From: Bacteroidota bacterium
GTDB taxonomy: Bacteria; Bacteroidota; Bacteroidia; B-17B0; Aurantibacillaceae
NCBI GenBank assembly: GCA_005787585.1
Contig: SYAL01000047.1
Location: 1-64,000 of the forward strand
Direction: 5' to 3'
DNA: 64,000 nt
Below the pieces are notes generated by a model. The model made no database searches, was not told the origin of the DNA, and saw only the letters and a list, made by a program, of their open reading frames with translations. The translations under genes and the position numbers were made by a program. This document shows positions 17,932 to 28,158 of this stretch, one piece after another; position 1 is the first letter of the stretch; each line of letters starts with the position of its first letter.

Positions 17932-18864
17932 TTAATTGATTTCCCAATCTTTCCAATCCATTTCTTCACCATTTAAGATTCCTAAATAACTTGCATAGCG
18001 TTCTTTACTAATCTCTCCTTTTTCAACTGCATTAATAATTTCGCATTTTGGCTCATTAACATGAACACAATTGTTGAATTTACAATTATTCATTAGAGAT
18101 CTAATTTCAGGAAAATAATGCCCTACTTCTTCTTTTTTCATTTCCACTAATCCCAATTCTTTAATGCCTGGTGAATCAATAATACTGCCTCCAAAAGATA
18201 ATTGATGAAGTTCTGCAAAAGTAGTTGTATGTTTTCCTTTAGCATGAGCTGAAGAAATTTCACCAGTTTTGATATCTAAATTAGGCTCTAAGGCATTTAC
18301 GAAAGTCGATTTTCCTACACCCGAATGCCCTGCAATTAAAGTGATTTTATTCTTAAATACTATTCTTAAAGCATTAACTTGGGCCTTATCGTAACTACTC
18401 ACTTCGAAACACTCATATCCAATTTTAGAATATAATTTAATGATGTTTGTTTGAATTTCTTTCATTTCAATACTTAACAAATCGCACTTATTAAAAATAA
18501 GTTTTGCAGGAATTTGATAGGCCTCTGCCGTTATTAAAAATCGATCGATAAAGCCTAAACTTGTTCGTGGAAAAACTAAAGTCACAATTAACGCTGCTTG
18601 ATCTAAATTACTAGCAATGATTTGAGATTGCTTACTTAAATTTATAGATTTACGAATAATATAATTTCGTCTTGGATGAATTTTTTTTATACAAGCTTCT
18701 CCATTTTCTTCTAAGACAAAATCTACAATGTCTCCTACCGCAATAGGATTAGTCGTTTTCCTGCCTTCTAATCTTATTTTTCCTTTTAAAACGCAGTCAT
18801 AAATAATATTTTGCGATTTAACAAAACACCTGCTTCCAGAAGATTTAATAACAATTCCGTTCAT
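17932..18864 (-). CDS. rsgA: Ribosome small-subunit-dependent GTPase A
   Basis: RsgA is a late 30S-assembly GTPase. The 310-residue product has the N-terminal OB-fold and then the circularly permuted G-motif order that defines the family: G4 NKCDLL before G1 GHSGVGKSTFVNAL and G3 DSPGIKELGL. HAKGKHTTT forms the switch region. The C-terminal zinc knuckle is CKFNNCVHVNEPKC (Cys-x5-Cys-x-His-x5-Cys). Length and motifs are complete. It is a single gene bounded by the bidirectional terminator downstream and a divergent thiolase gene upstream. Confidence 0.95.
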   Translation of the reverse strand: MNGIVIKSSGSRCFVKSQNIIYDCVLKGKIRLEGRKTTNPIAVGDIVDFVLEENGEACIKKIHPRRNYIIRKSINLSKQSQIIASNLDQAALIVTLVFPRTSLGFIDRFLITAEAYQIPAKLIFNKCDLLSIEMKEIQTNIIKLYSKIGYECFEVSSYDKAQVNALRIVFKNKITLIAGHSGVGKSTFVNALEPNLDIKTGEISSAHAKGKHTTTFAELHQLSFGGSIIDSPGIKELGLVEMKKEEVGHYFPEIRSLMNNCKFNNCVHVNEPKCEIINAVEKGEISKERYASYLGILNGEEMDWKDWEIN

Positions 18865-18972
18865 TTTTATTTGGGTAAAGTTAATAAATAAAGTGTTTTT
18901 TATATTTATAAAAATTAACCGCTTATCTTTTAATTAATTAGTAATTTAGTGCTGTTTTTAATTAAAAAAATC

Positions 18973-20151
18973 ATGAAAGAAGTATATATTGTATCAGCTG
19001 TAAGAACCGCATTTGGGACTTTTGGTGGGACCTTAGCTAGCGTTTCTGCTACAAGACTTGGAGCTGCGGCTATAAAAGGAGCTTTAGATAAAATAAAATT
19101 AGATGGTAAATTAGTAAACGAAGTGATAATGGGCTCAGTTTTACAAGCTAATTTAGGTCAAGCGCCTGCGAGGCAAGCAGCAAAATTTGCAGGCTTACCT
19201 GATCATGTTAATTGTACCACCGTTAATAAAGTATGTGCCAGTGGCATGAAATCTATTATGCTAGCTGCTCAAAGTATTATGTTAGGAGATAATGATGTGG
19301 TAGTAGCTGGTGGAATGGAAAATATGAGCGCCGTTCCATTTTATTCAGACAGTACCCGTTGGGGCGCAAAATATGGAAACGCGCAATTGATTGACGGCTT
19401 AGCTAAAGATGGCTTAACCGATGTGTATGGTGATTTTCCTATGGGTAATTGTGCAGAATTATGCGCAAAAGATATGAATTTTTCGCGCGAAGCACAGGAT
19501 GCTTTCGCTATTGAATCTTATAAAAAATCTGCTGCAGCATGGAGTGCAGGTAAATTTAAAGATGAGGTTGTAGAAATAACTGTAAAGACAAAAAAAGGAG
19601 ATGTTTTATTTTCAGAAGACGAAGAATATAAAAATGTAAACTTTGAAAAAATACCTACTTTAAAGCCGGTATTTATTAAAGAAGGCACCGTAACAGCCGC
19701 TAATGCAAGTACCATGAATGATGGCGCAGCAGCTTTAGTTTTAATGAGTAAAGAAAAAGCAGAAGAATTAGGCTTAAAGCCTTTAGCAAAAATAAAAGGG
19801 TTTGCCGATGCAGAGCAGGCTCCTGAATGGTTTACAACCTCACCAAGTTTGGCAATGCCAAAAGCGGCTCAAAAAGCAGGCTTAACAATAAAAGATTTAG
19901 ATTATTTTGAATTTAACGAAGCCTTTAGTGTTGTTGGCTTAGCAAATATTAAATTATTGGATTTAGATGCGAGCAAAGTAAATGTAAATGGTGGTGCTGT
20001 TTCTTTAGGGCATCCTTTAGGCGCAAGTGGAGCAAGAATTATTGTGACATTAATTAATGTGTTAAAACAAAATGGTGGTAAATTTGGCGGTGCCGCTATA
20101 TGCAATGGCGGTGGCGGTGCAAGCGCAATGGTGATTGAAAATATAACTTAA
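18973..20151 (+). CDS. Acetyl-CoA C-acetyltransferase (thiolase)
   Basis: Thiolases condense two acetyl-CoA to acetoacetyl-CoA or cleave 3-ketoacyl-CoA. From the ATG at 18973 the product is 392 residues, the standard length; a GTG at 18949 would add an unconserved MLFLIKKI. Catalytic features are complete: nucleophile Cys88 in NKVCASGMKS, His347 in SLGHPLGASGAR and Cys377 in ICNGGGGASA. The substrate-loop Asn/His region reads EFNEAFSV. It is followed by gcvT 67 bases on. The biosynthetic (acetoacetyl-CoA) class is favoured by overall similarity, but without a 3-ketoacyl partner gene nearby I cannot separate it from a degradative enzyme. Confidence 0.92.
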   Translation: MKEVYIVSAVRTAFGTFGGTLASVSATRLGAAAIKGALDKIKLDGKLVNEVIMGSVLQANLGQAPARQAAKFAGLPDHVNCTTVNKVCASGMKSIMLAAQSIMLGDNDVVVAGGMENMSAVPFYSDSTRWGAKYGNAQLIDGLAKDGLTDVYGDFPMGNCAELCAKDMNFSREAQDAFAIESYKKSAAAWSAGKFKDEVVEITVKTKKGDVLFSEDEEYKNVNFEKIPTLKPVFIKEGTVTAANASTMNDGAAALVLMSKEKAEELGLKPLAKIKGFADAEQAPEWFTTSPSLAMPKAAQKAGLTIKDLDYFEFNEAFSVVGLANIKLLDLDASKVNVNGGAVSLGHPLGASGARIIVTLINVLKQNGGKFGGAAICNGGGGASAMVIENIT

Positions 20152-20218
20152 TAAACGACCAAATTAATTCTAGATTAAAATACAAAATTTTATTTATTAT
20201 TTAAAAAAGAATCTACTC

Positions 20219-21301
20219 ATGAAATTAACAGCCCTTTATAATAAGCACATTTCTTTAGGTGCTAAAATGGTACCATTTGCAGGCTATAGCATGCCCGTGT
20301 CTTATTCTGGCTTAAATGAAGAACATCAGATTGTTAGAACCGGTGTTGGAGTTTTTGATGTAAGTCACATGGGTGAATTTATTTTAAAAGGTACAGATGC
20401 TTTAGATTTAATTCAACGTGTAACAAGTAACGACGCTTCAGTTTTAACTAATGGAAAAACTCAATATTCTTGCTTACCAAATGCTGATGGCGGTATTGTT
20501 GATGATTTGCTTGTGTATCGAATAGATTCTGAAACATATATGTTAGTTGTAAATGCAAGTAATATAGAAAAAGATTGGAATTGGATTATGCAAAAAAACA
20601 CAAAGAGTGTACCGATGAAAAATATTTCAGAAGAGACTTCATTGTTAGCAATACAGGGCCCTGATGCATTAGCCACTTTACAAAAACTAACAGCAGTTAA
20701 TTTATCTGAAATACCTTATTATAGTTTTGTTAAAGGAACATTTAATGGCATAGAGAATGTTGTTATTAGCAATACTGGATATACCGGAGCTGGTGGATTT
20801 GAACTTTATTTCGAAAATCAATTTGCAATTGCCATGTGGGAATCTATTTTTGATGCAGGAAAAGAGTTTAATATAAAGCCAATTGGTTTAGGAGCCAGAG
20901 ACACCTTACGTTTAGAAATGGGCTTTTGTTTATATGGTAATGACATTGATGACACAACCTCGCCTATTGAAGCGGGTTTAGGTTGGATTACAAAATTCAC
21001 CAAAGATTTTACAAATCGGGCAGCCATAGAGCAACAAAAGATTTTAGGTGTATCAAAAAAATTAGTGGGTTTTGAAATGATTGATAGAGGAATTCCTCGT
21101 CACGATTATTTAATTGCTGATGGTGCTGGAAATATTATAGGCAAAGTAACCTCAGGCACTCAATCGCCGACTTTAAACAAAGCCATCGGATTAGGTTATA
21201 TTAATTCTGACTTTTGTAAAATAGATACAGAAATAAATATTATGATACGCGATAAAGGCATCAAAGCAAAAGTTACTAAAATCCCATTTTTAAAAAAATA
21301 A
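20219..21301 (+). CDS. gcvT: Glycine cleavage system aminomethyltransferase (T-protein)
   Basis: GcvT takes the aminomethyl group from the lipoylated H-protein and passes the one-carbon unit to tetrahydrofolate, releasing ammonia. The 360-residue product shows [39 protein letters not shown] (the catalytic Asp region), [34 protein letters not shown] and the C-terminal [20 protein letters not shown]. All are typical of GcvT and distinguish it from YgfZ. The other gcv genes are not in this window. The tRNA-Ala gene starts 28 bases after the stop and has its own -7 element overlapping the gene end region. Confidence 0.95.
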   Translation: MKLTALYNKHISLGAKMVPFAGYSMPVSYSGLNEEHQIVRTGVGVFDVSHMGEFILKGTDALDLIQRVTSNDASVLTNGKTQYSCLPNADGGIVDDLLVYRIDSETYMLVVNASNIEKDWNWIMQKNTKSVPMKNISEETSLLAIQGPDALATLQKLTAVNLSEIPYYSFVKGTFNGIENVVISNTGYTGAGGFELYFENQFAIAMWESIFDAGKEFNIKPIGLGARDTLRLEMGFCLYGNDIDDTTSPIEAGLGWITKFTKDFTNRAAIEQQKILGVSKKLVGFEMIDRGIPRHDYLIADGAGNIIGKVTSGTQSPTLNKAIGLGYINSDFCKIDTEINIMIRDKGIKAKVTKIPFLKK

Positions 21302-21305
21302 AACT

Positions 21306-21313
21306 TATTTTTG
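21306..21313 (+). promoter_or_regulatory. Putative -7 element for tRNA-Ala
   Basis: TATTTTTG fits the TAnnTTTG -7 consensus and lies 17 bases before the mature tRNA start. No TTTG is found at the expected -33 distance, so this is only half a promoter. Confidence 0.35.
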
Positions 21314-21329
21314 CAACTCAATACAATAA

Positions 21330-21406
21330 GGGGGATTAGCTCATTTGGCTAGAGCGCTTCGCTGGCAGTGAAGAGGTGATCGGTTCGAATCCGATATTCT
21401 CCACCA
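21330..21406 (+). tRNA. tRNA-Ala (anticodon GGC)
   Basis: A full cloverleaf folds. The acceptor GGGGGAT pairs with ATTCTCC including G-T wobbles. The D arm is GCTC/GAGC. The anticodon stem CTTCG/TGAAG has loop CTGGCAG (anticodon GGC). The T arm is ATCGG-TTCGAAT-CCGAT and the discriminator is A. The terminal CCA is encoded (404-406 of the 21 kb block), unlike the tRNA-Arg gene in this window. Confidence 0.93.
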
Positions 21407-21456
21407 ATATTTTTAGTTAATAAAAATTATTTTAAATTTTCAAACGATTAAAAAAA

Positions 21457-23247
21457 TTAATCCTCACCAAATATTTTATTAATTACGGCAAGGTGTTTTT
21501 GGTGTATTATTTTTCTTTTCAAACTTAATTTAGGAGTAATCTCACCAGTTTCGATGCCCCAAACTGCAGTAATTAACTGATGGCGTTTTAGCTGTTCGAA
21601 TGGAGCAAGTGTGGCGTTTACTTTTTTTACATGATCTGCAATAACTTTTTTAACCTCTTCGTTGAGACAGATGTCTTCATTAGGCGGCCAAACTAAATTA
21701 TTTTGAGAAAAATATTCCTTAAAATTTAATAAATTAGGAATTATTATTGCAGATACATATTTTTTTCCATCACCTACCACCATGCATTGTTCAATGTATT
21801 TAGATTCTTTTAATTTATTTTCAATAGCAATTGGTGATATATATTTACCCGAGCTAGTTTTAAAAAGTTCTTTTTTTCGATCAGTAATTTTTAGAAATTT
21901 AGAATCTATAATAACTCCTACGTCGCCCGTATGAAACCATCCATCTGAATCAATTACTTCAGCTGTAGCTTCAGGATTTTTATAATAGCCCAACATTAAA
22001 CTTGGACCTTTCATTAAAATTTCACCATCTTCATCAGCTATTTTTACCTGCGAATTTTCTACAACTACTCCTGTTGTTCCAAACATCCGATTATCCTCAT
22101 CAAATCTATTCATAGAAACAACAACACAAGTTTCGGTTAAGCCATAGCCTTGTAATAAATTTAGACCTGCACAATAAAAAATCCTCTCAATACGCGGATT
22201 AAGGGCTGCGCCACCACTGGCTATAGCAACTATATTTCCTCCGACAGCCTCACGCCATTTTTTATAAACTAATTTATCGGCTATTTTTCTTTGTAGAGCA
22301 TACCATGGGCCATTAGCGCCATGTAACTCAAAACGTTCAGCCAATTTCAAACTCCAATTAAAAATTACTTTTTTAAAGCCAGTCAATTTTTCACCCGCCG
22401 CACATATTTTTTCTAATACACGCTCTAATATTCTTGGAACAGCAACAAACATTTCGGGATGTAACTCACGACAATTATCTCCTATTGTTTCAAAATTCTC
22501 TACATAATAAATACTAACATCATGAAACAAATACATAGTATTTAAAAATCTTTCGTAAACATGGTTTAAAGGTAAAAAGCTCAATGCCCGCCATTTATTT
22601 GTAAAAGGAGCTAAATTTTGAGTAATTTTTACATTTTCTACTAAATTTTTATGAGATAACATTACACCTTTCGGCTGACCAGTTGTTCCAGATGTATATA
22701 AAATAGTTAATAGGTCCTCTTGAAGAACACTATCCTTAATCGCTTGTAATTTTGTTGCATTAAAATGTTTTTCGCCTAATAATACAAAATCATCAAATGA
22801 ACGAACACCTTCAATTTCATTAAAACTATAAATATGTTTTAAATGAATTAATTCATTTTTAATGGCCAATACTTTTTGATAGGTTGCTTTATCAGAAATA
22901 AAAATAATTTTTGCCTCACAATGATTTAAAATATATTTTAAATCGCCGTTACTTAAGGTAGGGAAAATTGGAGCGGTGGGCATATTAACCTGCTGAGAAC
23001 CATAATCAACAAAATTCCATTTTGGCATGTTTCCCGCCATAATAGCAACTATGTCTTTAGGGATTAAACCAATGTGAAGTAAGGCCGAGCTCACATAATT
23101 AGCTTTTAAAATAAATTCTTCGGCGCTACAATGCACCCATTGTTTATTTACCTTGATATTTAAAACATCTTTTTTTGTAGAATTAAGTTTTAATTTCTCT
23201 AAAATATCAAATACGCGTTTTATTTCCATAACTCTAATTTGAGTCAT
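21457..23247 (-). CDS. Long-chain fatty-acid--CoA ligase (AMP-forming)
   Basis: This 596-residue enzyme activates fatty acids to acyl-CoA through an acyl-adenylate. It shows the P-loop LLTILYTSGTTGQPKGVMLSHKNL, LPLNHVYERFL, the A5-type LLQGYGLTETCVVVS, DGWFHTGDVG and ITDRKKELFKTSSGKYISP near the C-terminus, all standard for bacterial FadD/FAA-like ligases. A second ATG six codons downstream (23229) is an alternative start. It has no membrane anchor and should be cytosolic or peripherally membrane-bound. It stands alone, converging on tRNA-Ala and diverging from hldD, and may act in fatty acid scavenging together with the thiolase. Confidence 0.93.
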   Translation of the reverse strand: MTQIRVMEIKRVFDILEKLKLNSTKKDVLNIKVNKQWVHCSAEEFILKANYVSSALLHIGLIPKDIVAIMAGNMPKWNFVDYGSQQVNMPTAPIFPTLSNGDLKYILNHCEAKIIFISDKATYQKVLAIKNELIHLKHIYSFNEIEGVRSFDDFVLLGEKHFNATKLQAIKDSVLQEDLLTILYTSGTTGQPKGVMLSHKNLVENVKITQNLAPFTNKWRALSFLPLNHVYERFLNTMYLFHDVSIYYVENFETIGDNCRELHPEMFVAVPRILERVLEKICAAGEKLTGFKKVIFNWSLKLAERFELHGANGPWYALQRKIADKLVYKKWREAVGGNIVAIASGGAALNPRIERIFYCAGLNLLQGYGLTETCVVVSMNRFDEDNRMFGTTGVVVENSQVKIADEDGEILMKGPSLMLGYYKNPEATAEVIDSDGWFHTGDVGVIIDSKFLKITDRKKELFKTSSGKYISPIAIENKLKESKYIEQCMVVGDGKKYVSAIIIPNLLNFKEYFSQNNLVWPPNEDICLNEEVKKVIADHVKKVNATLAPFEQLKRHQLITAVWGIETGEITPKLSLKRKIIHQKHLAVINKIFGED

Positions 23248-23361
23248 TTTTAATTAAAAACAAAATATCTTTTATTAAATTTTATTTGAATGATTTCAAA
23301 ATTATTTATTTTACATTAACAATAAAAAATTAACTAACTTTATAACTCATGTTTTCATGTT

Positions 23362-24327
23362 ATGATTGTAATTACAGGATCTGCAGGTTTTATTGGTAGT
23401 TGTTTAGTTTCTAAATTTAATTTAGAAGGTATTTCAGATATCATTCTTGTTGACGATTTCTCAAAAAGTGAAAAAAATAATAATTTAGTAGGCAAAAAAT
23501 TTATAAATAAACTTGAAAGATCTCTTTTTATAGACTGGTTTAAACTTAATTACAGTAAAATAAACTATGTTATTCACATTGGAGCTAGAACCGACACTTC
23601 GGAATTTGATATAAACATTTTTAACGAATTAAATCTAAACTACACGAAGTCTATTTGGGAAATTTGTTCAGAAAATGAAATTCCATTTATTTACGCTTCA
23701 TCAGCTGCAACATATGGCTTAGGCGAAAATGGCTATGATGATGATGAATCTAAAATAGAGTTATTAAAACCCTTAAATCCTTATGGAACTAGTAAAAATG
23801 ATTTTGATAAATGGGCTATAAAACAAACAAAATCACCTCCTTGTTGGCAGGGACTAAAGTTTTTTAATGTTTATGGCCCGAACGAATATCATAAATCTAG
23901 AATGGCCTCAGTTATTTTTCAAGCGTTTAATCAAATTAAAAATAATGGTCAGGTTAAATTATTTCGCTCACATCATTCAGATTATAAAGATGGTGAACAA
24001 TTACGCGATTTTGTTTATGTAAAAGACATAGTAAATGTTATCTGGTTTTTATATTCAAACAATACAAAAAATGGTATCTATAATTTAGGCAGCGGTAAAG
24101 CTCGAACGTTTTTAGATTTAGCTAAAGCAACATTTAGCGCTTTGAATTTAAATCCAAAAATTGACTTTATTGATACTCCAATAGACATTAGAGATAAATA
24201 TCAATATTTTACTGAAGCCAATGTGCAAAAATTAATTACAGCAGGATATCACATTCCTTTTACAAGTTTAGAAGATGGCGTAAGCGATTATGTAAAATAT
24301 TATTTAAGCCAAAATAAATATTTATAA
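23362..24327 (+). CDS. hldD: ADP-L-glycero-D-manno-heptose 6-epimerase
   Basis: This short-chain dehydrogenase-type enzyme epimerises ADP-D,D-heptose to ADP-L,D-heptose, the donor of the lipopolysaccharide inner core. The 321-residue product begins with the Rossmann motif VITGSAGFIGSCL. It then has the family-specific IHIGARTDTSEFD, YASSAATYGLGENGYDDDES, NPYGTSKNDFDKW (Tyr/Lys catalytic pair), FNVYGPNEYHKSRMASV and QLRDFVYVKD. These patterns fit HldD rather than a general UDP-glucose epimerase. The M1 peptidase gene starts 16 bases downstream and may be co-transcribed, but it has no functional link. Confidence 0.93.
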   Translation: MIVITGSAGFIGSCLVSKFNLEGISDIILVDDFSKSEKNNNLVGKKFINKLERSLFIDWFKLNYSKINYVIHIGARTDTSEFDINIFNELNLNYTKSIWEICSENEIPFIYASSAATYGLGENGYDDDESKIELLKPLNPYGTSKNDFDKWAIKQTKSPPCWQGLKFFNVYGPNEYHKSRMASVIFQAFNQIKNNGQVKLFRSHHSDYKDGEQLRDFVYVKDIVNVIWFLYSNNTKNGIYNLGSGKARTFLDLAKATFSALNLNPKIDFIDTPIDIRDKYQYFTEANVQKLITAGYHIPFTSLEDGVSDYVKYYLSQNKYL

Positions 24328-24343
24328 TTTAAACAAGAAAAAA

Positions 24344-26770
24344 ATGTGTAGGGGCACTTTAAATACGTTAATTTGTTTTTTATTTTTAATCGCTTCAATT
24401 AAGTCGCAGACTATCTCTTGTCAGAATTCCAAAATTAGTCAGGTTCCAATATATAACTCTCTCGAAAATTTACGTAGCGATACTTTTGACATTTTAAAAT
24501 ATAAAATCAATTTAGAAATAGGGAACACAACTAATCAACAAATTTCTGGAAATACTCAGATCATTTTTACTCCAAAAATAAATAATAGACTTTTTATAAG
24601 ATTTGATTTATTAAAATTAATTGTAGACTCTATAAAAGAAAATAATTCAATCCTTACTTATAATTATAACGATACCATCTTAAAAATAAATTTTACTGTA
24701 AATAAAAATATTACCGACACCTCTTTGATTACTATTTATTATCATGGCCATCCGCAAATAGACGCTACTAATTGGGGTGGGTTTTATTTTAATAATACTC
24801 AAAACGCGCAATACGCTTATAATTTAGGGGTTGGATTTGGAGCAAAGCCACATAATTATGGAAGAGTATGGTTTCCTTGTTTTGATAATTTTGTAGAGAG
24901 GAGTAAATATGAATTTATTATTTGCTCTGATACTTTAAGAAAAGCTTTTTGTAATGGACAACTTATTTCTGACCTCGTCACAAACAATAAACGTCAAAGA
25001 AATTGGATTTTGAATGAACAAATTCCAACTTATTTGGCCTCTGTGGCTCTAGCCAATTATACTCAAGTAAATTGGAATATTAATACCTTAAGCGGAAACA
25101 AACCGATAATATTAGCTGCGTTGGCGAGCGATACTAGTGCAATGAAATCTGGATTTATTAATTTAAAAAATTGTATTCATGGTTTTGAAAATTATTTTGG
25201 GCCATATAAATGGAATCGATTTGGATATGCGCTAGTACCATTTAATAGTGGAGCAATGGAACATGCAACCAATATTGCTTATCCCAGATCTGCAATCGGC
25301 AATCTATCTTACGAGGCCGATCTAATGGCACACGAATTATCACATCATTGGTGGGGAAATTTAATCACTTGCGAAACTCAAGAAGATATGTGGATAAATG
25401 AAGGCATGGCAACATTTAGCAGCTATATGTTTACCGAATGGCAATATGGAAAGAATGCCTATTTAAATAAAGTAAAAAACGAACACGATAAATTATTACA
25501 TTTTCTTCATTTGAAAGAAGGAGGATTTAGAGCTATTAGTGGCGTTCCTCATAATATGACATATGGCGATCACGTATATAAAAAGGGTGCAGATGTTGCT
25601 CATAACTTAAGAAGTTACATGGGGGATTCAGCTTTTTTTGATGCAACAAAATATACTATGATTAACTATAATAATAAAAGTATAAATAGTGTTGAATTTA
25701 AAAACAGCCTTCAGACCTCTAGTGGGCAAAATTTAAATGATTTTTTTACAAATTGGATTTTTTCAGGTGGATGGCCTCAATTTTCAATTGACTCGTCTAA
25801 ATGTGTTGCGTCTTCTTTATCAAGTTTTAATGCGATGGTTTCGTTGAAACAAAAATTATTTGGTTGCAATACTTTGTATACAAATGTTCCCTTAGAAATT
25901 AGTTTTTTTAAAAGCGATTGGACAAGAGTTATTAGAAAAGTTTTATTGTCGGGTGCAGGAAATACTTTTACTATTAATATTCCATTTATTCCTATTTATA
26001 CAGCGTTAAATTTTGATAGTAAAATCAACGATGCAAGTTCTCACGAAGTAAAAACAATTAAAAATATTGGTAATGTTAGTTGGAATTTAGGGAAATTATT
26101 TATGCAAGTTAAGAATAAGGGACAAGATTCTTCTTTAATCAGAGTAATTCATAATTATGTTAAACCTGATCCTTTTATTAATAATCCGATAAATCACAAA
26201 TTATCCAACCAAAGATATTGGAAAATTGAAGGGATTTTGTCCCCGGGTTTTGTTAGTAAAGCTAAATTTTATTATGATGGAAATAAGAATCTGGCGGGAA
26301 CATATAGTTATTTAGATACTATTCTTACAATTGTTAATGGAGATAGCATCGCTTTGTATTACAGAAAAAGCGCAAAAGAGAATTGGAGTTGGTTAAACAA
26401 TGCAACAAAATTTATAAGTGGTATAAAAACTGGGTTTATTGAAATTGACACTCTAAAATTAGGTGAATATTCTTTCGGTATCATAGGTGATACCGCTACA
26501 TTATCTTTTAATAAAAACAGCTTTCCAAAAATAGAAATAACAATTTATCCCAATCCAATTAAAAATACAGTAGTAATTGAATTTAAAGAAAGACCTAATT
26601 TAAATCTACAATATATTATTTCTGATTTAAGTGGAAAAAAAATTATAAGCAACAACTTATTTTTTAAAAAAAATGAAATTAATATTGAATCTCTTTTAAG
26701 TGGAGCATATATAATTGAAATAAAAAATAAAGAAAAAAGAATTTATACACAAAAAATAATTAAAGAATAG
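24344..26770 (+). CDS. T9SS-exported M1 family aminopeptidase (second copy)
   Basis: The 808-residue secreted metallopeptidase has a signal peptide (about 1-21), a beta-sandwich N-terminal domain and PFNSGAMEHATN, the exopeptidase loop with GAMEH where many M1 enzymes have GAMEN. The zinc site is HELSHHWWG (His330, Glu331, His334) with NEGMATFSS (Glu353). A further domain is followed by a T9SS type A sorting domain (TIYPNPIKNTVVIEF, SGAYIIEI, YTQKIIKE). It is longer than the first copy (674 residues) mainly between the catalytic core and the tail, and the two are only distantly similar. Secreted peptide degradation is the likely role. Confidence 0.92.
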   Translation: MCRGTLNTLICFLFLIASIKSQTISCQNSKISQVPIYNSLENLRSDTFDILKYKINLEIGNTTNQQISGNTQIIFTPKINNRLFIRFDLLKLIVDSIKENNSILTYNYNDTILKINFTVNKNITDTSLITIYYHGHPQIDATNWGGFYFNNTQNAQYAYNLGVGFGAKPHNYGRVWFPCFDNFVERSKYEFIICSDTLRKAFCNGQLISDLVTNNKRQRNWILNEQIPTYLASVALANYTQVNWNINTLSGNKPIILAALASDTSAMKSGFINLKNCIHGFENYFGPYKWNRFGYALVPFNSGAMEHATNIAYPRSAIGNLSYEADLMAHELSHHWWGNLITCETQEDMWINEGMATFSSYMFTEWQYGKNAYLNKVKNEHDKLLHFLHLKEGGFRAISGVPHNMTYGDHVYKKGADVAHNLRSYMGDSAFFDATKYTMINYNNKSINSVEFKNSLQTSSGQNLNDFFTNWIFSGGWPQFSIDSSKCVASSLSSFNAMVSLKQKLFGCNTLYTNVPLEISFFKSDWTRVIRKVLLSGAGNTFTINIPFIPIYTALNFDSKINDASSHEVKTIKNIGNVSWNLGKLFMQVKNKGQDSSLIRVIHNYVKPDPFINNPINHKLSNQRYWKIEGILSPGFVSKAKFYYDGNKNLAGTYSYLDTILTIVNGDSIALYYRKSAKENWSWLNNATKFISGIKTGFIEIDTLKLGEYSFGIIGDTATLSFNKNSFPKIEITIYPNPIKNTVVIEFKERPNLNLQYIISDLSGKKIISNNLFFKKNEINIESLLSGAYIIEIKNKEKRIYTQKIIKE

Positions 26771-26804
26771 TTTTTTGGTATAAATAAAATTATTGTTTAA
26801 AAAA

Positions 26805-27662
26805 TTAATTAATTAAAATTAATTTTTGATTTATTTTTTGTCCATTGGCAGTTACTTTAATAAAATAAATACCTGGTGTAACCATAGTTAAATCTAATAA
26901 TTGATTATGTATGCCAGCTATTTGAACTTCATTAAAAAATTCTTTAGTAATCTTTCCATTTATTTCTACCAACTCAATATGAATATTTTTTGATTCATTT
27001 AAAAAATAAGAAATTTTTGTAAAGTCTTGGGCTGGATTAGGTAAAACATAAAACTTAGAAATAGAATAATTTTCTTTATTTTCAATTGAAACATTATTGG
27101 TAGGCGTTGGCGCAACCCCTTCAGTAATAGTATAACTGTAGGGTATTGGTAAGTCACCAGTCATAGCATTATTACCATTTACAGCATTTCCACAAACATA
27201 AAATACTGCATCACTTCCGCCAGCGCTTGGAGCAATCCATGTAAAAGTAAACGTTGCTGAATTAGTGCCTATTTTTGGAGTTGTTTGAGTAGCATTTTTT
27301 CGGCCATTTACTGCATTTAAAAATTGAACTCCTGGTCCTGCGGTTTGCATATTTCCTACATTTAAATTAAACATATTTAATATTTCGCAGCCAAACCCAA
27401 ACTTACTAAAGCCTGTTGCATTTACTGTAATCGAAACCCTATAAGCTGAATCGGGAAGATATTTATCTTGAATAAAAGCTGGTGAAGCAGTGACGCTGAT
27501 ACTTTTAGCTGCACTAGTTCCTCCCCCATGACAATTAGCACATGTTGCTTCCGATGGTGAACCAGTATACCCAGATTTACCATTACTATTTTTAATAATA
27601 AAAGCTGTGCTCATACTTATGGTTGTAATTGATAAAATTATTACTGTAATTTTTTTTCTCAT
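26805..27662 (-). CDS. Secreted CxxCH-containing T9SS protein (choice-of-anchor V type)
   Basis: The 285-residue protein has a signal peptide followed at once by SGYTGSPSEATCANCHGGG. This is the conserved opening of 'choice-of-anchor V' exported proteins, which contains one CxxCH that could bind a c-type haem. A beta-rich middle domain (about 50-185) follows and then a T9SS type A sorting domain (KFYVLPNPAQDFTKISY, PGIYFIKV, QKLILI). The function of the family is unknown. The gene sits 8 bases after gldH in the ricT-gldH transcript, tying an exported T9SS substrate to a gliding/T9SS-associated lipoprotein gene. Whether haem is really attached is not shown by sequence. Confidence 0.85.
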   Translation of the reverse strand: MRKKITVIILSITTISMSTAFIIKNSNGKSGYTGSPSEATCANCHGGGTSAAKSISVTASPAFIQDKYLPDSAYRVSITVNATGFSKFGFGCEILNMFNLNVGNMQTAGPGVQFLNAVNGRKNATQTTPKIGTNSATFTFTWIAPSAGGSDAVFYVCGNAVNGNNAMTGDLPIPYSYTITEGVAPTPTNNVSIENKENYSISKFYVLPNPAQDFTKISYFLNESKNIHIELVEINGKITKEFFNEVQIAGIHNQLLDLTMVTPGIYFIKVTANGQKINQKLILIN

Positions 27663-27669
27663 CTTATTA

Positions 27670-28158
27670 TTAATTTATTACTTTTTCAATTTCAAAACCA
27701 AAATCCATTATTAATGGTAAGGGATCTTCACGCATACCATGCTTAAAACTAAATAGATATTTTCCAGACATAGGTAAACGCGTATTTTTTTTAATAATAA
27801 CTTTATAATCAAAAATATCGCCTGCGCCACTTCCTTGCCATTCACCTTTTTCATTTGATAAGATAATTTCCATTGTATCAGTTGAAACTTTACCATTGGG
27901 ATATTTTGAAATTACAAATAAAAATAAATTTCTATATTGATAAGAATCGGCATGCCTAACCATTAATGAGATATTATTTAATGATAAGGTATCTTTAACA
28001 TCAAATTCAAATATTGCGCTATCTTTTAAATGCCACTCATTTTGTGAAAAAGTTTGATACTTTGTATAAACAATATTTTTGTTGCAAGACAAAAGAATAA
28101 AAGCTAATATAAATAATATCCAATATTTATTATTCACGTGAATCTTTTTTTGAATCAT
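27670..28158 (-). CDS. gldH: Gliding motility lipoprotein GldH
   Basis: GldH is an outer-envelope lipoprotein required for gliding in flavobacteria and connected to the type IX machinery. The 162-residue product has a type II signal peptide ending in LLSCNKN (lipid-modified Cys about 25). It then shows the family pattern: YTKYQTFSQNEWHLKDS, MVRHADSYQYRNLFLF, EWQGSGAGDIFDYKV and MSGKYLFSFKHGMREDPLP. The start overlaps the end of ricT by 29 bases, an arrangement suggesting translational coupling. Its presence supports a functional T9SS and possibly gliding; a gld gene alone does not prove motility. Confidence 0.9.
   Translation of the reverse strand: MIQKKIHVNNKYWILFILAFILLSCNKNIVYTKYQTFSQNEWHLKDSAIFEFDVKDTLSLNNISLMVRHADSYQYRNLFLFVISKYPNGKVSTDTMEIILSNEKGEWQGSGAGDIFDYKVIIKKNTRLPMSGKYLFSFKHGMREDPLPLIMDFGFEIEKVIN

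Noticed and set aside
18949-18972. Upstream GTG start for the thiolase
   Set aside because: It adds eight hydrophobic residues not found in the family; the ATG at 18973 gives the standard 392-residue length.
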